A stretch of DNA of 58,593 nt from Phycicoccus sp. Soil748 (GTDB lineage Bacteria > Actinomycetota > Actinomycetes > Actinomycetales > Dermatophilaceae), in contig NZ_LMSC01000007.1 in the NCBI RefSeq assembly GCF_001428025.1, positions 382,523 to 441,115 of the forward strand, given 5' to 3'. This document shows positions 19,537 through 28,006 of this stretch, piece after piece. Both the position numbers and the translations under genes were made by a program. How positions within the stretch are numbered: position 1 is the first letter of the stretch; every line of letters begins with the position of its first letter. Under the pieces are notes generated by a model. It was not told the origin of the DNA. It saw nothing but the letters and a program-made list of their open reading frames with translations, and made no database searches.

Positions 19537-20346
19537 GTGAACAAGGCAGAACTGATCAAGGAGCTCGAGTCGCGACTCGGCAGCCGCAAGGCTGCCAGCG
19601 AGGCGCTGACCGCCGTCGTCGACGTGGTCATCCGTGAGGTCGCCAAGGGCGGCAGCGTGGCCATCACCGGCTTCGGCACCTTCGAGCAGGCCGCTCGGGC
19701 CGCCCGCACGGGCCGCAACCCCCGCACCGGCGCCGCCGTGAAGATCAAGAAGACCGTCGTCCCCAAGTTCCGCGCGGGCTCGGCGTTCAAGGATGTCGTG
19801 AAGAACCCCCGCTCGCTGCCCAAGACGGCGGTGGCGGGTGCTCGTGCCGCAGCCGGCACGGCCAAGACGACGACGGCGAAGTCGGCCACCGCCGCGAAGA
19901 AGACGGCCACGAAGGCCGCCCCCGCGAAGAAGGCAGCCACCAAGGCAGCCACCACCAAGTCGGCCGCCGCGAAGTCGACGACCGCCAGGAAGACGACCGC
20001 CACCAAGGCGGCGCCGGCCAAGAAGGCCACCGCCACCAAGGCGACCACGACCAAGGCCGCCGCCCGGAAGGCGACCGCGACCAAGGCCACCACCGCCAAG
20101 GCCACCACCGCCAAGGCCGCGACCACCCGGAAGTCGACCGCCACGAAGGCGGCCCCGGCCAAGAAGACCACGCCCGCCAAGAAGACGACGGCCACCAAGG
20201 CCGCCACGAAGGCCACGACCACCCGGAAGACGACCGCCACGAAGGCGGCGCCGGCCAAGAAGGCGGCCCCGCCCAAGAAGGCGACGGCCACGAAGGCGGC
20301 TCCCGCCAAGAAGGCCGCGACCAAGCGCACGGCCAAGCGCGCCTGA
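19537..20346 (+). CDS. hup: HU nucleoid protein with long histone-H1-like tail
   Basis: 269 aa. Residues 1-93 form a standard HU fold: [19 protein letters not shown], and the DNA-clasping arm around [14 protein letters not shown]. Residues 94-269 are almost entirely Lys, Ala and Thr in [16 protein letters not shown] units, like the H1-type tails of mycobacterial HupB and streptomycete HupS. At about 175 residues the tail is longer than HupB's roughly 115. The start GTG 19537 follows GGAGGGG. The tail DNA is internally repetitive, so copy number may vary between strains. A hairpin terminator follows. Confidence 0.93.
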   Translation: MNKAELIKELESRLGSRKAASEALTAVVDVVIREVAKGGSVAITGFGTFEQAARAARTGRNPRTGAAVKIKKTVVPKFRAGSAFKDVVKNPRSLPKTAVAGARAAAGTAKTTTAKSATAAKKTATKAAPAKKAATKAATTKSAAAKSTTARKTTATKAAPAKKATATKATTTKAAARKATATKATTAKATTAKAATTRKSTATKAAPAKKTTPAKKTTATKAATKATTTRKTTATKAAPAKKAAPPKKATATKAAPAKKAATKRTAKRA

Positions 20347-20364
20347 CCCGGCGCACGCCCGTGG

Positions 20365-20392
20365 GGCCGGCACCCCCCTCGGGGTGTCGGCC
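20365..20392 (+). terminator. hup terminator
   Basis: GGCCGGCACCCC (20365-20376) pairs with GGGGTGTCGGCC (20381-20392) with one G-T pair and a 4-nt loop, followed by the pyrimidine-rich TCTTCGGCTCTTT. Confidence 0.75.
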
Positions 20393-20419
20393 TCTTCGGC
20401 TCTTTGGGATGCTTGCGCC

Positions 20420-21736
20420 ATGGCAGACATCCTCACCGTGAACGGTGGCTCACCGCTGGTCGGAGACCTCGAGGTCCGCGGGGCCAAGAACCTGGTCTCG
20501 AAGGCCATGGTGGCGGCCCTGCTGGCCGAGGGACCCTGCCGACTGCGCAACGTCCCGGAGATCTCGGACGTCAAGATCGTCTCGGGTCTGCTCGAGCTCC
20601 ACGGCGTCAAGATCGACTCCACCGACCGCGACGGCGAGCTGCTGCTCGACCCGACCAACGTCGAGCAGGCGCACGTCGCCGACATCGACGCCCACGCCGG
20701 CTCGTCCCGGGTCCCCGTGCTCCTGTGCGGCCCCCTCCTGCACCGCCTCGGTGAGGCCTTCATCCCCGACCTCGGCGGCTGCCGCATCGGTGAGCGACCG
20801 ATCAACTACCACCTCGACGTGCTGCGCCAGTTCGGCGCCGACGTCCAGAAGCGTCCCGAGGGACTGCGCCTCACCGCGCCGGAGGGCCTCAAGGGCACCC
20901 GTATCCAGCTGCCCTACCCCAGCGTCGGCGCCACCGAGCAGGTCCTCCTGACGGCGGTCCGCGCCCAGGGCGTGACCGAGCTGCGCAACGCCGCCGTCGA
21001 GCCCGAGATCCTCGACCTCATCGCCGTCCTGCAGAAGATGGGGGCGATCATCAGCGTCGAGACCGACCGCGTCATCAAGATCGAGGGCGTCGACCGCCTC
21101 GGCGGCTACGACCACCGGGCCATCCCGGACCGCATCGAGGCCGGCTCCTGGGCCTGCGCCGCGCTCGCGACCCGGGGCGACGTCTACGTCCGCGGGGCCC
21201 AGCAGCTCGCGATGATGCCGTTCCTCAACGTGTTCCGGAAGATCGGCGGCGACTTCGACGTCGACGACGAGGGCATCCGGTTCTGGCACGCGGGGGGCAC
21301 CCTCAACTCCCTGGTCCTCGAGACCGACGTCCACCCGGGCTTCATGACCGACTGGCAGCAGCCGCTCGTCGTCGCCCTGACCCAGACCACGGGCCTGTCG
21401 ATCGTCCACGAGACGGTCTACGAGAACCGTCTGGGGTTCACCGAGGCGCTGGGGGAGATGGGCGCCGTCGTCCAGCTCTACCGCGAGTGCCTCGGCGGCT
21501 CGCCCTGCCGGTTCGGGCGGGCGAACTTCCGGCACAGCGCCGTCATCTCCGGCCCGACCCCGCTGCGGGGCGCCGAGATCACCGTGCCCGACCTGCGCGG
21601 TGGCTTCAGCTACCTCATCGCGGCCCTCGCCGCGGAGGGGCAGTCCAAGGTGCACGGCATCGAGCTCATCTACCGCGGCTACGAGCGGTTCTCCGAGAAG
21701 CTCGACGCGCTGGGCGCCGACTACCAGGTCGGCTGA
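20420..21736 (+). CDS. murA: UDP-N-acetylglucosamine 1-carboxyvinyltransferase
   Basis: 438 aa, EPSP-synthase fold. It transfers enolpyruvate from PEP to UDP-GlcNAc, the first committed step of peptidoglycan synthesis. The N-terminal GAKNLVSKAMVAALL contains the substrate-binding Lys-Asn pair. The active-site loop reads PDLGGCRIGERPINYH, with Cys121 in the position alkylated by fosfomycin. Mycobacterial MurA has Asp there and is resistant. The start is ATG 20420, with GATGCT 6 nt upstream as possible leaderless -10. Location next to hup is shared with Streptomyces. Confidence 0.9.
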   Translation: MADILTVNGGSPLVGDLEVRGAKNLVSKAMVAALLAEGPCRLRNVPEISDVKIVSGLLELHGVKIDSTDRDGELLLDPTNVEQAHVADIDAHAGSSRVPVLLCGPLLHRLGEAFIPDLGGCRIGERPINYHLDVLRQFGADVQKRPEGLRLTAPEGLKGTRIQLPYPSVGATEQVLLTAVRAQGVTELRNAAVEPEILDLIAVLQKMGAIISVETDRVIKIEGVDRLGGYDHRAIPDRIEAGSWACAALATRGDVYVRGAQQLAMMPFLNVFRKIGGDFDVDDEGIRFWHAGGTLNSLVLETDVHPGFMTDWQQPLVVALTQTTGLSIVHETVYENRLGFTEALGEMGAVVQLYRECLGGSPCRFGRANFRHSAVISGPTPLRGAEITVPDLRGGFSYLIAALAAEGQSKVHGIELIYRGYERFSEKLDALGADYQVG

Positions 21737-21808
21737 CCGGGGCGGCTGACCGGGGCGGACGACTCTCCGACGGGACAGCAGGAGGGCTTCCGGACCGGTC
21801 GGACGGCG

Positions 21809-22027
21809 TCAGCCGATGGGCTGGTCGTCGCCGATGCCGACGATCCACAACCGCTCGACGGCCCTGCCGCCGGCGTCGAGGTCGAGGCTGAGCCGCTGAC
21901 CGGCGCGCAGGTGGCGCAGGGCGCTCGCGCCGAACACCTCGGCCGTGAAGGGCACCTCGCGACCGTCGTCCAGCAGCACCGAGCCCGCACCGGAGTGCTC
22001 GTCGAAGGTGTGCACGCTGCCCTGCAT
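21809..22027 (-). CDS. small cold-shock-domain-like protein
   Basis: 72 aa. GSVHTFDEHSGAGSVLLDDGREVPF resembles the first strands of a cold-shock domain, a small OB-fold, but the RNP1/RNP2 aromatic motifs are degenerate. The end, ERLWIVGIGDD, is hydrophobic. RNA binding is therefore uncertain. It is on the same strand as, and 49 nt downstream of, cofC, so cotranscription is likely. Confidence 0.65.
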   Translation of the reverse strand: MQGSVHTFDEHSGAGSVLLDDGREVPFTAEVFGASALRHLRAGQRLSLDLDAGGRAVERLWIVGIGDDQPIG

Positions 22028-22076
22028 GCCCGGCAGCGTAGCCCGCAGCCGCAGGACCCGGTCGAGCCCCGGTCGG

Positions 22077-22736
22077 CTACCGGGCCGGGTCGCCCGCGAG
22101 CTCGAGCACCGCGGAGGTCAGGGGGCCCAGGCCCAGCCGCGCAGCTGCGGCGAGGTCCACGTCCTCGTCGACGTCGGTGCGCAGGCGCGGCAGGTCGACG
22201 TCGAGCCTGGTGTGACCTGCCTGCTCGTGTGCCCGCACCGAACCGGGCCCGAACCTCGGCACCAGTGCGCCGGCCTCGCGAGCCGTGAGCAGGACCGTCC
22301 CCTGGCCCGAGGCGTCGGGCACGACGGCGAGCCGGTGGTCGGTCGCCGCGCCGAGGGCGGCCACCAGGTCCTGCGGCCGCAGGGCCGGCAGGTCGCCGAG
22401 CAGGGCCGCCAGCGGTGCCCCCGGCGACGTCGACACGACGTGGTCCCGGCCGGCCACGACGGCGGCGTTCAGCCCGCGGCCCGGGTCGGCGACGAGCGCC
22501 GTACCGAGCCGGGTCGCCACAGCGACCACGCGGGGGTCGGACGTGACGACCACGACCTGCGACGCCGGGAGCGCAAGACAGCAGGCGGTGAGGCAGTCGC
22601 CGGCCAAGGCCAGGGCGAGGTCCTCGCGGGCCACGCCCGCGGGCGGGTGCAGGCGTGACTTGGCTGCCGTGCCACCCTTCACGGGCACCACGAGGTGCCA
22701 GGGCAGACCGGCTGGTCCGGGGCTCGCAGAGGTCAT
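22077..22736 (-). CDS. cofC: 2-phospho-L-lactate / phosphoenolpyruvate guanylyltransferase
   Basis: 219 aa nucleotidyltransferase-fold enzyme (CofC, called FbiD in mycobacteria). It activates a phosphorylated three-carbon acid with GTP for coenzyme F420 synthesis. LVVPVKGGTAAKSRL is the N-terminal nucleotide-binding motif, followed by DLALALAGDCL. PLAALLGDLPALRPQDL is the metal-binding GDLP region and GQGTVLLTA the later motif. ATG 22736 is chosen because upstream residues do not match. It implies an F420-using host. The other F420 genes are not in this window. Confidence 0.87.
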   Translation of the reverse strand: MTSASPGPAGLPWHLVVPVKGGTAAKSRLHPPAGVAREDLALALAGDCLTACCLALPASQVVVVTSDPRVVAVATRLGTALVADPGRGLNAAVVAGRDHVVSTSPGAPLAALLGDLPALRPQDLVAALGAATDHRLAVVPDASGQGTVLLTAREAGALVPRFGPGSVRAHEQAGHTRLDVDLPRLRTDVDEDVDLAAAARLGLGPLTSAVLELAGDPAR

Positions 22737-22841
22737 CGACCCGATCGTCGCAGTGGTGGCGCGGTCGCTCGACACCGACCCCCTGAGCCGCGAGGATGCA
22801 CACTCGACCCGTCGCCCCCGACCTGACCACGGAGACCCCAC

Positions 22842-23603
22842 GTGACCGCCAGCGGCACACGCACCCTGCCCTTCGCCTACCGCCTCGCGGTGGCGATCGT
22901 GCGTCCCCTGATGCTGCTGCTGACCAAGCGGACCTGGCGTGGGACCGAGAACCTCCCGACGTCCGGTGGGTTCATCGTCTGTCCCAACCACCTGTCCTAC
23001 GCCGACCCGTTCACGTTCGCGCACTTCCTCTACGACAGCGGGCACCCGCCCTACTTCCTGGGCAAGGAGGCGGTCTTCCGGATCCCCGTCGCGGGCGCGA
23101 TCCTGCGCGGGGCGCAGCAGATCCCGGTCTACCGCAACACCGGTCGTGCGGCGGACGCCTTCCGCGCGGCGGTGGCGGCGGTCAACGAGGGCAAGTGCGT
23201 CGGGGTCTACCCCGAGGGCACACTCACGCGGGACCCCGAGCTGTGGCCGATGGTCGGCAAGACCGGCGCCGCGCGCATCGCCCTGACGACCCGCTGCCCC
23301 GTCATCCCGGTGGCGCAGTGGGGACCCCAGGAGATGCTCGCGCCGTACTCGAAGAAGCCGAAGCTGTTCCCCCGCACGCGGGTCGTCATGTCCGCCGGTC
23401 CGGCCGTCGACCTGAGCGACCTCTACGACCAGCCGGTCACCGGTGCCCTGCTTCGACAGGCGACCGACCGCATCGTCGATGCGATCACGGTGCAGCTGGA
23501 GGCGATCCGCGGTGAGAAGGCCCCGCTGGAGCGCTTCGACTCGCGCAAGCACGGGCTGCCGGAGACGGGCAACTTCCACCGGCGCAAGGGTGGCGGCCAG
23601 TGA
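22842..23603 (+). CDS. plsC: lysophospholipid (1-acylglycerol-3-phosphate) acyltransferase
   Basis: 253 aa. Catalytic NHxxxxD motif as NHLSYAD near residue 50, with YPEGTLTRD as the conserved PEGT substrate-binding motif. One hydrophobic stretch near the N-terminus would attach it to the membrane face. It acylates lysophosphatidate in phospholipid synthesis. The start is GTG 22842, with CGGAG upstream. Its stop overlaps the gpsA start, placing two glycerophospholipid steps in one operon. Confidence 0.88.
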   Translation: MTASGTRTLPFAYRLAVAIVRPLMLLLTKRTWRGTENLPTSGGFIVCPNHLSYADPFTFAHFLYDSGHPPYFLGKEAVFRIPVAGAILRGAQQIPVYRNTGRAADAFRAAVAAVNEGKCVGVYPEGTLTRDPELWPMVGKTGAARIALTTRCPVIPVAQWGPQEMLAPYSKKPKLFPRTRVVMSAGPAVDLSDLYDQPVTGALLRQATDRIVDAITVQLEAIRGEKAPLERFDSRKHGLPETGNFHRRKGGGQ

Positions 23604-24598
23604 CCAGGGCTGCAGTCTTCGGGACCGGCAGCTGGGGCACCGCGTACGCCGCCGTGCTCGCCGACGGTGGCACGCCCGTGACGATGTGGGGCCGTCGCCA
23701 GGCGATGGTCGACCAGGTCAACGCCGGCTGCAACGAGGACTACCTGCCGGGTATCGCGCTGCCGCCCGGGATCAGGGCCACTGCCGACCCGGCCGAGGCG
23801 GCCGCAGGTGCCGACATCGTCGTCCTCGCGGTGCCCTCGCAGACCCTGCGCACCAACCTCGCCGAGTGGGCGCACGTCCTGCCCCGTGAGGCCGCGGTCG
23901 TCTCCCTGATGAAGGGCGTCGAGCTCGGCACCACCAAGCGGATGAGCGAGGTCATCGCCGAGGCCGGGGGCGTGCAGCCGGGTCGCATCGTCGTGGTCTC
24001 GGGACCCAACCTGGCCAAGGAGATCGCGCAGAAGCAGCCCGCTGCCAGCGTCGTGGCGTGCGTCGACGAGCGCGTCGCCGAGATGGTCGCCGAGGCATCC
24101 AACCCGCCCTACTTCCGCCCCTACACCTCCAGCGACGTGATCGGCGTCGAGCTCGGTGGAGCGGTCAAGAACGTCATCGCCCTCGCGGTTGGCATGGCCG
24201 AGGGCCTGGGCATGGGCGACAACTCCAAGGCGTCGATCATCACCCGCGGCCTGGCCGAGACCTCGCGCCTCGGCATGAAGCTCGGGGCCGACCCCGTGAC
24301 CTTCTCGGGGCTCGCGGGCGTCGGCGACCTGATCGCCACCTGCATGTCGCCGCTGTCACGCAACCGCACCTTCGGCGTCAACCTCGGCAAGGGGATGAGC
24401 GTCGAGGAGGTCGTTGCCGTGACCCGGCAGACGGCCGAGGGCGTGAAGTCGTGCGAGTCGATCCTGCAGCTCGCCCACGACCACGGGGTGTCGGTCCCGA
24501 TCATCGAGCAGGTGGCAGCCGTGGTGCACGACGGCCGCAGCCCGCAGGAGGTCGTGGGCGCGCTCATGCTGCGCGCGCTGAAGAACGAGGCCGAGTAG
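23600..24598 (+). CDS. gpsA: NAD(P)-dependent glycerol-3-phosphate dehydrogenase
   Basis: 332 aa. It reduces dihydroxyacetone phosphate to sn-glycerol-3-phosphate for phospholipid synthesis. The N-terminal Rossmann motif is FGTGSWGTAYAAVLADGG. The catalytic region has ELGGAVKNVIALAVGMAEGLGMGDNSKA with the conserved Lys. GVGDLIATCMSPLSRN is also typical. The GTG start overlaps the plsC stop (GTGA). It converges on the Cys/Met-type PLP gene, with a short GAGCC-GTC-GGCTC stem (24610-24622) between them. Confidence 0.95.
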   Translation: MTRAAVFGTGSWGTAYAAVLADGGTPVTMWGRRQAMVDQVNAGCNEDYLPGIALPPGIRATADPAEAAAGADIVVLAVPSQTLRTNLAEWAHVLPREAAVVSLMKGVELGTTKRMSEVIAEAGGVQPGRIVVVSGPNLAKEIAQKQPAASVVACVDERVAEMVAEASNPPYFRPYTSSDVIGVELGGAVKNVIALAVGMAEGLGMGDNSKASIITRGLAETSRLGMKLGADPVTFSGLAGVGDLIATCMSPLSRNRTFGVNLGKGMSVEEVVAVTRQTAEGVKSCESILQLAHDHGVSVPIIEQVAAVVHDGRSPQEVVGALMLRALKNEAE

Positions 24599-24643
24599 CC
24601 CAGACCCGAGAGCCGTCGGCTCCGTTCCCTCGCTCGCGTTCTG

Positions 24644-25717
24644 TCAGCCGCGGAGGGCCTGGTCGAGGTCGCGCCAGAGGTCCTCGACGTCCTCGATGCC
24701 GACCGACAGCCGCAGCAGGTTCTCCGGCACGGTCCGCGGTTCCGCCGGGTGCCGGCGGCGCCGCTCGATCTGGGACTCCACCCCACCGAGGCTCGTCGCG
24801 TGGGTCCAGAGCTCCGTCGCGGCGGCGACGCGCTCCGCGCCCTCGGCTCCACCGGGTACCTCCACCGCGATGATCGCCCCGAACCCGGGGTAGCGGGCCG
24901 TCTCGACGCCGGGGTGGCTCTCGAGGCGGCCGGCGAGCTCGCGGGCGTTGGCCGTTGCGCGCTCGAGGCGCACGTGCAGCGTCCGCAGGCCGCGCAGGGC
25001 CAGCCACGTCTCCATCGGGCCGGCGATCGCGCCGCCCAGCAGGCGGGCCGTCGCCAGCCGGGCCCGGAGCTCGCGTCCGGCCTCGGTCGCGCCCGTGACC
25101 AGGGCGCCGAGGATGACGTCGCTGTGGCCGGAGAGGTACTTGGTCACCGAGTGGAGGACGACGTCGACGCCGTCCTCCAGGGGCCTCTGCACCAGGGGCG
25201 TCGCGAACGTGTTGTCGCACACCGTGACCGCGCCCGCCTCACGGGCCATGGCCGCCAGGGCGCGCAGGTCCGACACCTCGAGCATCGGGTTGGTCGGCGA
25301 CTCCAGCCACAGCATGGCCGCGCCCTCGAGCGCGGTCCGCACCGCCGCCTGGTCGGTGGGGTCGACGCGCCGCACGACCGCGGCGCCGGCGCCGGCCAGC
25401 TGGTCGAGCAGGGCGGTGGTCCCGTTGTAGGCGTGGTGGGGGACCACGACCGCGCCACCGTGGGGGAGCAGCGACACCGCCGCCGAGACCGCGGCCATGC
25501 CCGAGGCGAAGACCAGCGCGTCACCACCCTCGAGGGACCCCAGCGCCTCCTCGAACGCGGTCCACGTCGGGTTGCCGCCGCGCGCGTAGTTGACCGGGCC
25601 GTCGGCGATGTAGGTCGACGACAGCTCGAGCGGCGCGTTGACGCCGGCACCGGGGGTGCGCGGCTGGCGGCCGAGGGCGACGACGCGGGAGGCGGGGGAG
25701 AGGTGCTCGTGGGTCAC
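24644..25717 (-). CDS. Cys/Met-metabolism PLP-dependent enzyme (cystathionine gamma-synthase/lyase type)
   Basis: 357 aa, fold type I. PLP Lys193 lies in HSVTKYLSGHSDVILG. The phosphate-binding ASGMAAVSAA is near residue 72 and CDNTFATP, with the ring-stacking Asp, near 168. The family includes cystathionine gamma-synthase, beta- and gamma-lyases and methionine gamma-lyase. The exact reaction cannot be chosen from sequence alone, and it is shorter than the usual 380-400 aa. GTG 25717 is preceded by TACGCT at 6 nt on the reverse strand, a leaderless pattern. It diverges from ddl. Confidence 0.8.
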   Translation of the reverse strand: MTHEHLSPASRVVALGRQPRTPGAGVNAPLELSSTYIADGPVNYARGGNPTWTAFEEALGSLEGGDALVFASGMAAVSAAVSLLPHGGAVVVPHHAYNGTTALLDQLAGAGAAVVRRVDPTDQAAVRTALEGAAMLWLESPTNPMLEVSDLRALAAMAREAGAVTVCDNTFATPLVQRPLEDGVDVVLHSVTKYLSGHSDVILGALVTGATEAGRELRARLATARLLGGAIAGPMETWLALRGLRTLHVRLERATANARELAGRLESHPGVETARYPGFGAIIAVEVPGGAEGAERVAAATELWTHATSLGGVESQIERRRRHPAEPRTVPENLLRLSVGIEDVEDLWRDLDQALRG

Positions 25718-25790
25718 CCGGCCAGCGTAGGCGGCGTGCTCCGCGAGCCGTGTCCGTGCCCGGCCGGTGGGCCGGATACGCTCGTCCGCG

Positions 25791-26921
25791 ATGACCACCG
25801 ACCAGCCCGCAGCCCGTAAGCCCCGAGTTGCCGTCGTCTTCGGCGGACGTTCCTCCGAGCACGCGGTCTCCTGCGCCACCGCAGCTGGGGTGATGCGGGC
25901 CATCGATCGCGACGCCTACGACGTCGTGCCGATCGGCATCTCCCGCGACGGGCACTGGGTGCTCACCGACGGCGACCCCGACCGCCTCGAGCTGACCTCG
26001 ACGCGCACCCCCGAGGTCGCGGCCGACGGAGCGGGCGTGGTCATCCCGCTGGCCACCACCGACCGCACCCTGGTGACCCTCGAGCCGCGTGAGGTGCCGA
26101 GGTCGCTGGGTGAGGTCGACGTCGTCTTCCCGCTGCTGCACGGGCCGTTCGGTGAGGACGGCACCATCCAGGGACTGTTCGAGATGGCCGACATCCGTTA
26201 CGTCGGCTCAGGGGTGTTCGCCTCCGCGGCCGGCATGGACAAGCACCACATGAAGGTGATCTTCGCCGGCGCCGGCCTGCCCGTCGGGCCGTACGTCGTC
26301 ATCACCGACGCACAGTGGCAGCGCGACAAGGCCGCGGCCATGGACGCCGTCGGGGCGCTGACCTTTCCCGTGTTCGTCAAGCCCGCCCGGGCAGGCTCCA
26401 GCATGGGCATCTCCAAGGTGTCGACCCCGGAGGCCCTCGAGGGGGCGATCGAGCTCGCGCGCACGCACGACCTCAAGGTCGTCGTCGAGCAGGGCATCGT
26501 CGGCCGGGAGATCGAGTGCGCAGTGCTCCAGGGCCGCGGCACCGACGAGCCGCGGGTGTCGCACGTCGGCGAGATCGAGGTGACGGCCGGCGGCGGCCAC
26601 GAGTTCTACGACTTCGAGGCCAAGTACCTCGACGACGGGGCGGTGCTCTCGTGCCCTGCAGCGGTCCCGGACCACGTCGCGGCCGAGGTGCAGCGGCTCG
26701 CGCGCGCGGCGTTCGAGGCGCTCGGGTGCGAGGGACTCGCGCGGGTCGACTGCTTCTACACCGACAGCGGTGAGGTCGTCGTCAACGAGATCAACACGAT
26801 GCCCGGGTTCACCCCGCACTCGATGTACCCGCAGATGTGGGAGGCGACCGGGCTCTCCTACCCCGACCTCATCGACGAGCTCCTCCAGCTCGCCCTCACG
26901 CGCCCCGTCGGTCTTCGATAG
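25791..26921 (+). CDS. ddl: D-alanine--D-alanine ligase
   Basis: 376 aa ATP-grasp ligase making the D-Ala-D-Ala dipeptide for peptidoglycan. VFGGRSSEHAVSC is the N-terminal signature and HGPFGEDGTIQG the second. FVKPARAGSSMGISKV is in the ATP-binding region. The third signature runs from ARVDCFY to VNEINTMPGFTPHSMYP. ATG 25791 follows TACGCT (25777-25782) by 8 nt, so the mRNA has no room for a normal ribosome-binding site. Length is that of long-type Ddl. Confidence 0.95.
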   Translation: MTTDQPAARKPRVAVVFGGRSSEHAVSCATAAGVMRAIDRDAYDVVPIGISRDGHWVLTDGDPDRLELTSTRTPEVAADGAGVVIPLATTDRTLVTLEPREVPRSLGEVDVVFPLLHGPFGEDGTIQGLFEMADIRYVGSGVFASAAGMDKHHMKVIFAGAGLPVGPYVVITDAQWQRDKAAAMDAVGALTFPVFVKPARAGSSMGISKVSTPEALEGAIELARTHDLKVVVEQGIVGREIECAVLQGRGTDEPRVSHVGEIEVTAGGGHEFYDFEAKYLDDGAVLSCPAAVPDHVAAEVQRLARAAFEALGCEGLARVDCFYTDSGEVVVNEINTMPGFTPHSMYPQMWEATGLSYPDLIDELLQLALTRPVGLR

Positions 26922-26936
26922 GTCCCGACCCCCGGG

Positions 26937-26978
26937 CCTCCGGCCTCCGGCCTCCGGCCTCCGGCCTCCGGCCTCCGG
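26937..26978. repeat. 7-bp tandem repeat CCTCCGG x6
   Basis: Six exact copies of CCTCCGG, directly after ddl and before the long hairpin. A slippage-prone microsatellite outside coding sequence. Confidence 0.9.
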
Positions 26979-27003
26979 CCCGCGGCCCGCGCGCTCCCGA
27001 CGC

Positions 27004-27082
27004 CCCCCTCTTGTTGCCAGCTCGTCGTCACGGGCGGGCCGCGAAAGGCCCTTCGTGACCATCAGCTGGCAACAAGAGGGGG
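27004..27082. terminator. long compound hairpin between convergent ddl and DUF3515 genes
   Basis: The outer 19-nt arm 27004-27022 (CCCCCTCTTGTTGCCAGCT) matches 27064-27082 perfectly. Inside, GTCACG (27027-27032) pairs with CGTGAC (27054-27059), and a GGGCC/GGCCC stem lies within. It is probably a bidirectional terminator; the length is remarkable. Confidence 0.7.
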
Positions 27083-27116
27083 ATGGGCGGCGGCGGGGGG
27101 CGGGGGCTGGGGGTCG

Positions 27117-27605
27117 TCAGCTGCAGGTGCGGCCGGTGGCGGGGAGGGACTTGGCGGCGGGGCCGAGGGCGGGGAGCAGGAGGGGCGCGGGGTCGTAGGC
27201 GTGGGGGACCAGGACCTCGATCGCGGGGTCGCGGCCGAACGTCGTGAACCGGACGCCGTCGCTCAGGGGCTCGGCGACCCAGTCGACGCCGTCCACGTCG
27301 AGGCACTGGTCGGGAGTGGGGCCGAGGGGTGGCCAGCCGCAGGTGGCGATGATGGCGGGGTCGCCCCAGACGCGGATGTCGCGGGGGTCGCCGCGCTCGG
27401 CGACGAACGCGTCGGAAGCGGCCTGCCCACCGACGGTGGAGGGCATGAGCGGCATGGCGACCTCGCAGTCGGCGCGGTGCGGCGGGGCCGCGACCTCCAC
27501 GCCGTGGTGCCGTACGGCATACAGCACTCCGCCGGCCACCCCGAGGAGGAGGAGGAGGCCGGCGGCTGCGACGATCAGGCGACGCCGACGGGCGGCGCGG
27601 TGCAC
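27117..27605 (-). CDS. DUF3515 membrane-anchored protein
   Basis: 162 aa. One N-terminal transmembrane helix (LIVAAAGLLLLLGVAGGVLYAV) follows an Arg-rich start, giving an extracellular domain. CEVAMPLMPSTVGG and a Cys-Gly-Trp-Pro segment with further cysteines are typical of DUF3515, an actinobacterial family commonly found between ddl and thiL. Function unknown; the cysteines may form disulfides outside the membrane. GTG 27605 nearly abuts the stop of the upstream Lrp-type gene, so they are cotranscribed. Confidence 0.8.
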   Translation of the reverse strand: MHRAARRRRLIVAAAGLLLLLGVAGGVLYAVRHHGVEVAAPPHRADCEVAMPLMPSTVGGQAASDAFVAERGDPRDIRVWGDPAIIATCGWPPLGPTPDQCLDVDGVDWVAEPLSDGVRFTTFGRDPAIEVLVPHAYDPAPLLLPALGPAAKSLPATGRTCS

Positions 27606-27606
27606 C

Positions 27607-27843
27607 TCAGACGTGGACGACGGTGCAGGTCAGGGTGCGGGTGATCCCCGGGACGTCCTGGATCTTGGCGATCACGAGCTTGCCCAGCTCGTCGACCGTG
27701 TTGGCCTCGACGCGGGCGATGACGTCGTAGGGGCCGGTGACGTCCTCGGCCAGCACCACCCCGGCAATGCCGGCGATGGCCTCCGCGACGGACGCCGCCT
27801 TGCCGACCTCGGTCTGGATCAGGATGTAGGCCTGGACCACCAC
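27607..27843 (-). CDS. stand-alone Lrp/AsnC ligand-binding (RAM) domain protein
   Basis: 78 aa consisting only of the alpha-beta RAM domain (QAYILIQTEVGKAASV, GPYDVIARVEA, GITRTLTCTVVHV), without the HTH of Lrp regulators. Such proteins assemble into Lrp-like oligomers and bind amino acids, so it may sense one or modulate a full-length Lrp. The start at GTG 27843 has GAGG about 7 nt upstream; a GTG at 27855 is possible but adds non-homologous residues. It is the first gene of a pair with DUF3515 and diverges from thiL. Confidence 0.82.
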   Translation of the reverse strand: MVVQAYILIQTEVGKAASVAEAIAGIAGVVLAEDVTGPYDVIARVEANTVDELGKLVIAKIQDVPGITRTLTCTVVHV

Positions 27844-28006
27844 TGAGCACCTCACGTCTGTCGAAGATGGAACATGTCTTGTCCGGTCGGCCGGGACTTC
27901 GGCCTGCCGGGAGAACCCGACCGCGGCGCAGCGCCACGGCCTTGCCAGACGCTACCGTGCCGGTGTCCCGGCCGTCTCCCCCGGGCCGTCACGAGGAGGT
28001 CAAGTC

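Noticed and set aside
19860-20340. Repetitive DNA that could be mistaken for a CRISPR or intergenic repeat array
   Set aside because: The repeats are irregular, lack spacers and encode the in-frame Lys/Ala/Thr tail of HU.
19838-20420. Pro/Arg-rich frame fused to MurA reading through the hup tail
   Set aside because: It is the +1 frame of the Lys/Ala/Thr repeat; MurA homology starts at ATG 20420 after a terminator.
27856-28006. TPP riboswitch upstream of thiL
   Set aside because: No CUGAGA or ACCUGA-type core elements can be seen, and thiL is usually not under this control.
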